Of a stretch of 64,000 nucleotides of DNA, positions 63,801 to 64,000 are shown piece by piece. The number at the start of each line of letters is the position of its first letter. Position 1 is the first letter of the stretch. The stretch comes from Progne subis subis. Its lineage: Eukaryota > Chordata > Aves > Passeriformes > Hirundinidae. The notes below the pieces were generated by a model. The model had not been told where the DNA came from. It saw only the letters and a list, made by a program, of their open reading frames with translations, and made no database searches. The stretch lies in NCBI GenBank assembly GCA_022316685.1, contig JAKJHU010000083.1:2604001-2668000 (forward strand), in the 5' to 3' direction. The translations under genes were made by a program, and so were the position numbers.

Positions 63801-63925
63801 GAGGGCACCAGCTCATGGGCCTGGTCCCTCCCCTGTCAAGGGGTCACTGAGGTTCCCAGTGACATGTGCTCTTCCTCTCTAACAACTAGGGTATTGTTGG
63901 CCTCACAGGCAGGAGTGGTCCAAAG
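51881..63925 (+). CDS. COL7A1: COL7A1, collagen VII alpha-1 chain, 5' part (runs off the window)
   Basis: Anchoring-fibril collagen that links the epidermal basement membrane to dermis. Fifty coding exons are resolved, 4875 nt or 1625 codons, and the gene continues beyond 64000. First exons: 51881-51962, 52071-52251, 52329-52488, 52577-52670, 52754-52912; the rest are listed under the domain entries. The order is signal peptide (about 1-22), VWA (about 30-225), nine FN3 repeats (226-1046), second VWA (1047-1235), a two-Cys linker (1236-1249; exon 59403-59444, PCTVQCPK), then Gly-X-Y repeats. The non-collagenous NC1 part is 1249 residues, against about 1253 in human. All introns are GT-AG with consistent phases. 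The ATG at 51881 opens a clear hydrophobic leader. Human COL7A1 has 118 exons, so well under half of the gene is present here. Confidence 0.96.
52071..52912 (+). CDS. COL7A1: COL7A1: first VWA domain (4 exons)
   Basis: Exons 52071-52251, 52329-52488, 52577-52670, 52754-52912. The metal-ion site motif is intact (DGSSSIG near residue 40), followed by the conserved [16 protein letters not shown] and ITDGKSQ segments. In mammals this part of NC1 helps bind extracellular-matrix partners. Frame and motifs leave little doubt. Confidence 0.95.
53115..58424 (+). CDS. COL7A1: COL7A1: nine FN3 repeats (18 exons, two per repeat)
   Basis: Exon pairs: 53115-53278/53377-53506; 53605-53727/54247-54393; 55062-55181/55314-55460; 55628-55744/55819-55968; 56173-56301/56391-56537; 56700-56825/56895-57038; 57120-57245/57320-57466; 57547-57675/57754-57903; 58074-58193/58278-58424. 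Each first exon holds the first half of a repeat with its conserved Trp; each second exon holds the L-x-x-x-x-x-Y-x-V core. From the second exon onward every boundary is phase 1, so each repeat is a symmetric two-exon module. Repeat number matches the human protein. Confidence 0.95.
58503..59298 (+). CDS. COL7A1: COL7A1: second VWA domain (4 exons)
   Basis: Exons 58503-58639, 58721-58847, 58926-59069, 59141-59298. The domain follows the fold order of a VWA, but the DxSxS metal-binding motif is missing: the position reads VHGTRNSS. Human collagen VII also lacks it, so this is a property of the family rather than local decay. It is a non-metal-binding A domain by inference. Confidence 0.93.
59595..63925 (+). 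CDS. COL7A1: COL7A1: start of the interrupted triple helix (22 exons)
   Basis: Exons: 59595-59621, 59735-59779, 59991-60083, 60406-60477, 60775-60801, 60876-60929, 61123-61191, 61282-61395, 61652-61678, 61823-61876, 61988-62050, 62173-62232, 62382-62417, 62554-62598, 62812-62847, 62962-63006, 63113-63148, 63229-63255, 63357-63386, 63546-63617, 63722-63781, 63890-63925. All are phase 0, and all begin with Gly except 63357-63386, which starts with Ala. Triplet interruptions occur in the exons of 93, 69, 114, 60, 30 and 60 nt and in exon 61823-61876. RGD occurs at residues 1334-1336 and 1437-1439. The exon at 62554 uses an AAG acceptor instead of CAG or TAG. Confidence 0.94.
60666..60697 (+). 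repeat. CCATG pentanucleotide repeat in a COL7A1 intron
   Basis: About six CCATG units with one variant (CCATGTCATG), followed by imperfect related sequence, inside the intron between the exons at 60406 and 60775. Confidence 0.85.
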
Positions 63926-64000
63926 GTAATGTCACTGCCCTTCCATTCATCTGTCCGTCCATCTGCCTGTCTGTCCAGCTCTAGAGGGGCTCTTTCTGCA

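Noticed and set aside
1..64000. CRISPR arrays, operons or prokaryotic mobile elements
   Set aside because: Gene structure is spliced and vertebrate throughout; no evenly spaced direct repeats were seen.

Overview
This is a vertebrate nuclear window, most probably from a bird and perhaps a songbird. The three genes found have short GT-AG introns, and the intergenic DNA holds several LTRs that resemble songbird endogenous-retrovirus families. The species call is inference, because no database search was possible. Three protein-coding genes lie on the plus strand in the same order and relative orientation as at human 3p21.31: SLC26A6, UQCRC1, COL7A1.

Region 1 (about 1.2-6.7 kb): a complete anion exchanger gene of the SLC26 family, best matched to SLC26A6. 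It has 19 coding exons and encodes about 713 residues, ending in a PDZ-ligand-like tail. Region 2 (about 6.7-29.4 kb): no cellular gene was recognised. It contains a badly decayed gammaretrovirus-like provirus (pol remnants at about 13.9-18.6 kb) that was split by two later LTR insertions, plus several more LTRs, long homopolymers and microsatellites. Four LTRs have clear direct-repeat target-site duplications (16132-16790, 17838-18204, 20421-20933, 27954-28484). A fifth (27121-27836) has a weaker one.

Region 3 (about 29.4-38.3 kb): a complete UQCRC1 gene (complex III core protein 1) with 13 exons and 481 residues, under a CpG-rich promoter. Region 4 (about 38.3-51.0 kb): 12-13 kb with no convincing gene. 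Region 5 (about 51.0-64.0 kb): the 5' part of COL7A1 (collagen VII, the anchoring-fibril collagen). It runs from signal peptide through VWA, nine FN3 repeats and a second VWA into the first 22 Gly-X-Y exons, giving 1625 codons before the window cuts it off.

The three genes are not known to act in one pathway; their linkage is ancestral synteny. I found no evidence of a new biological system. The most informative material is the layered retroelement history, the COL7A1 exon-length and triplet-interruption pattern, and a few testable gene-model details.
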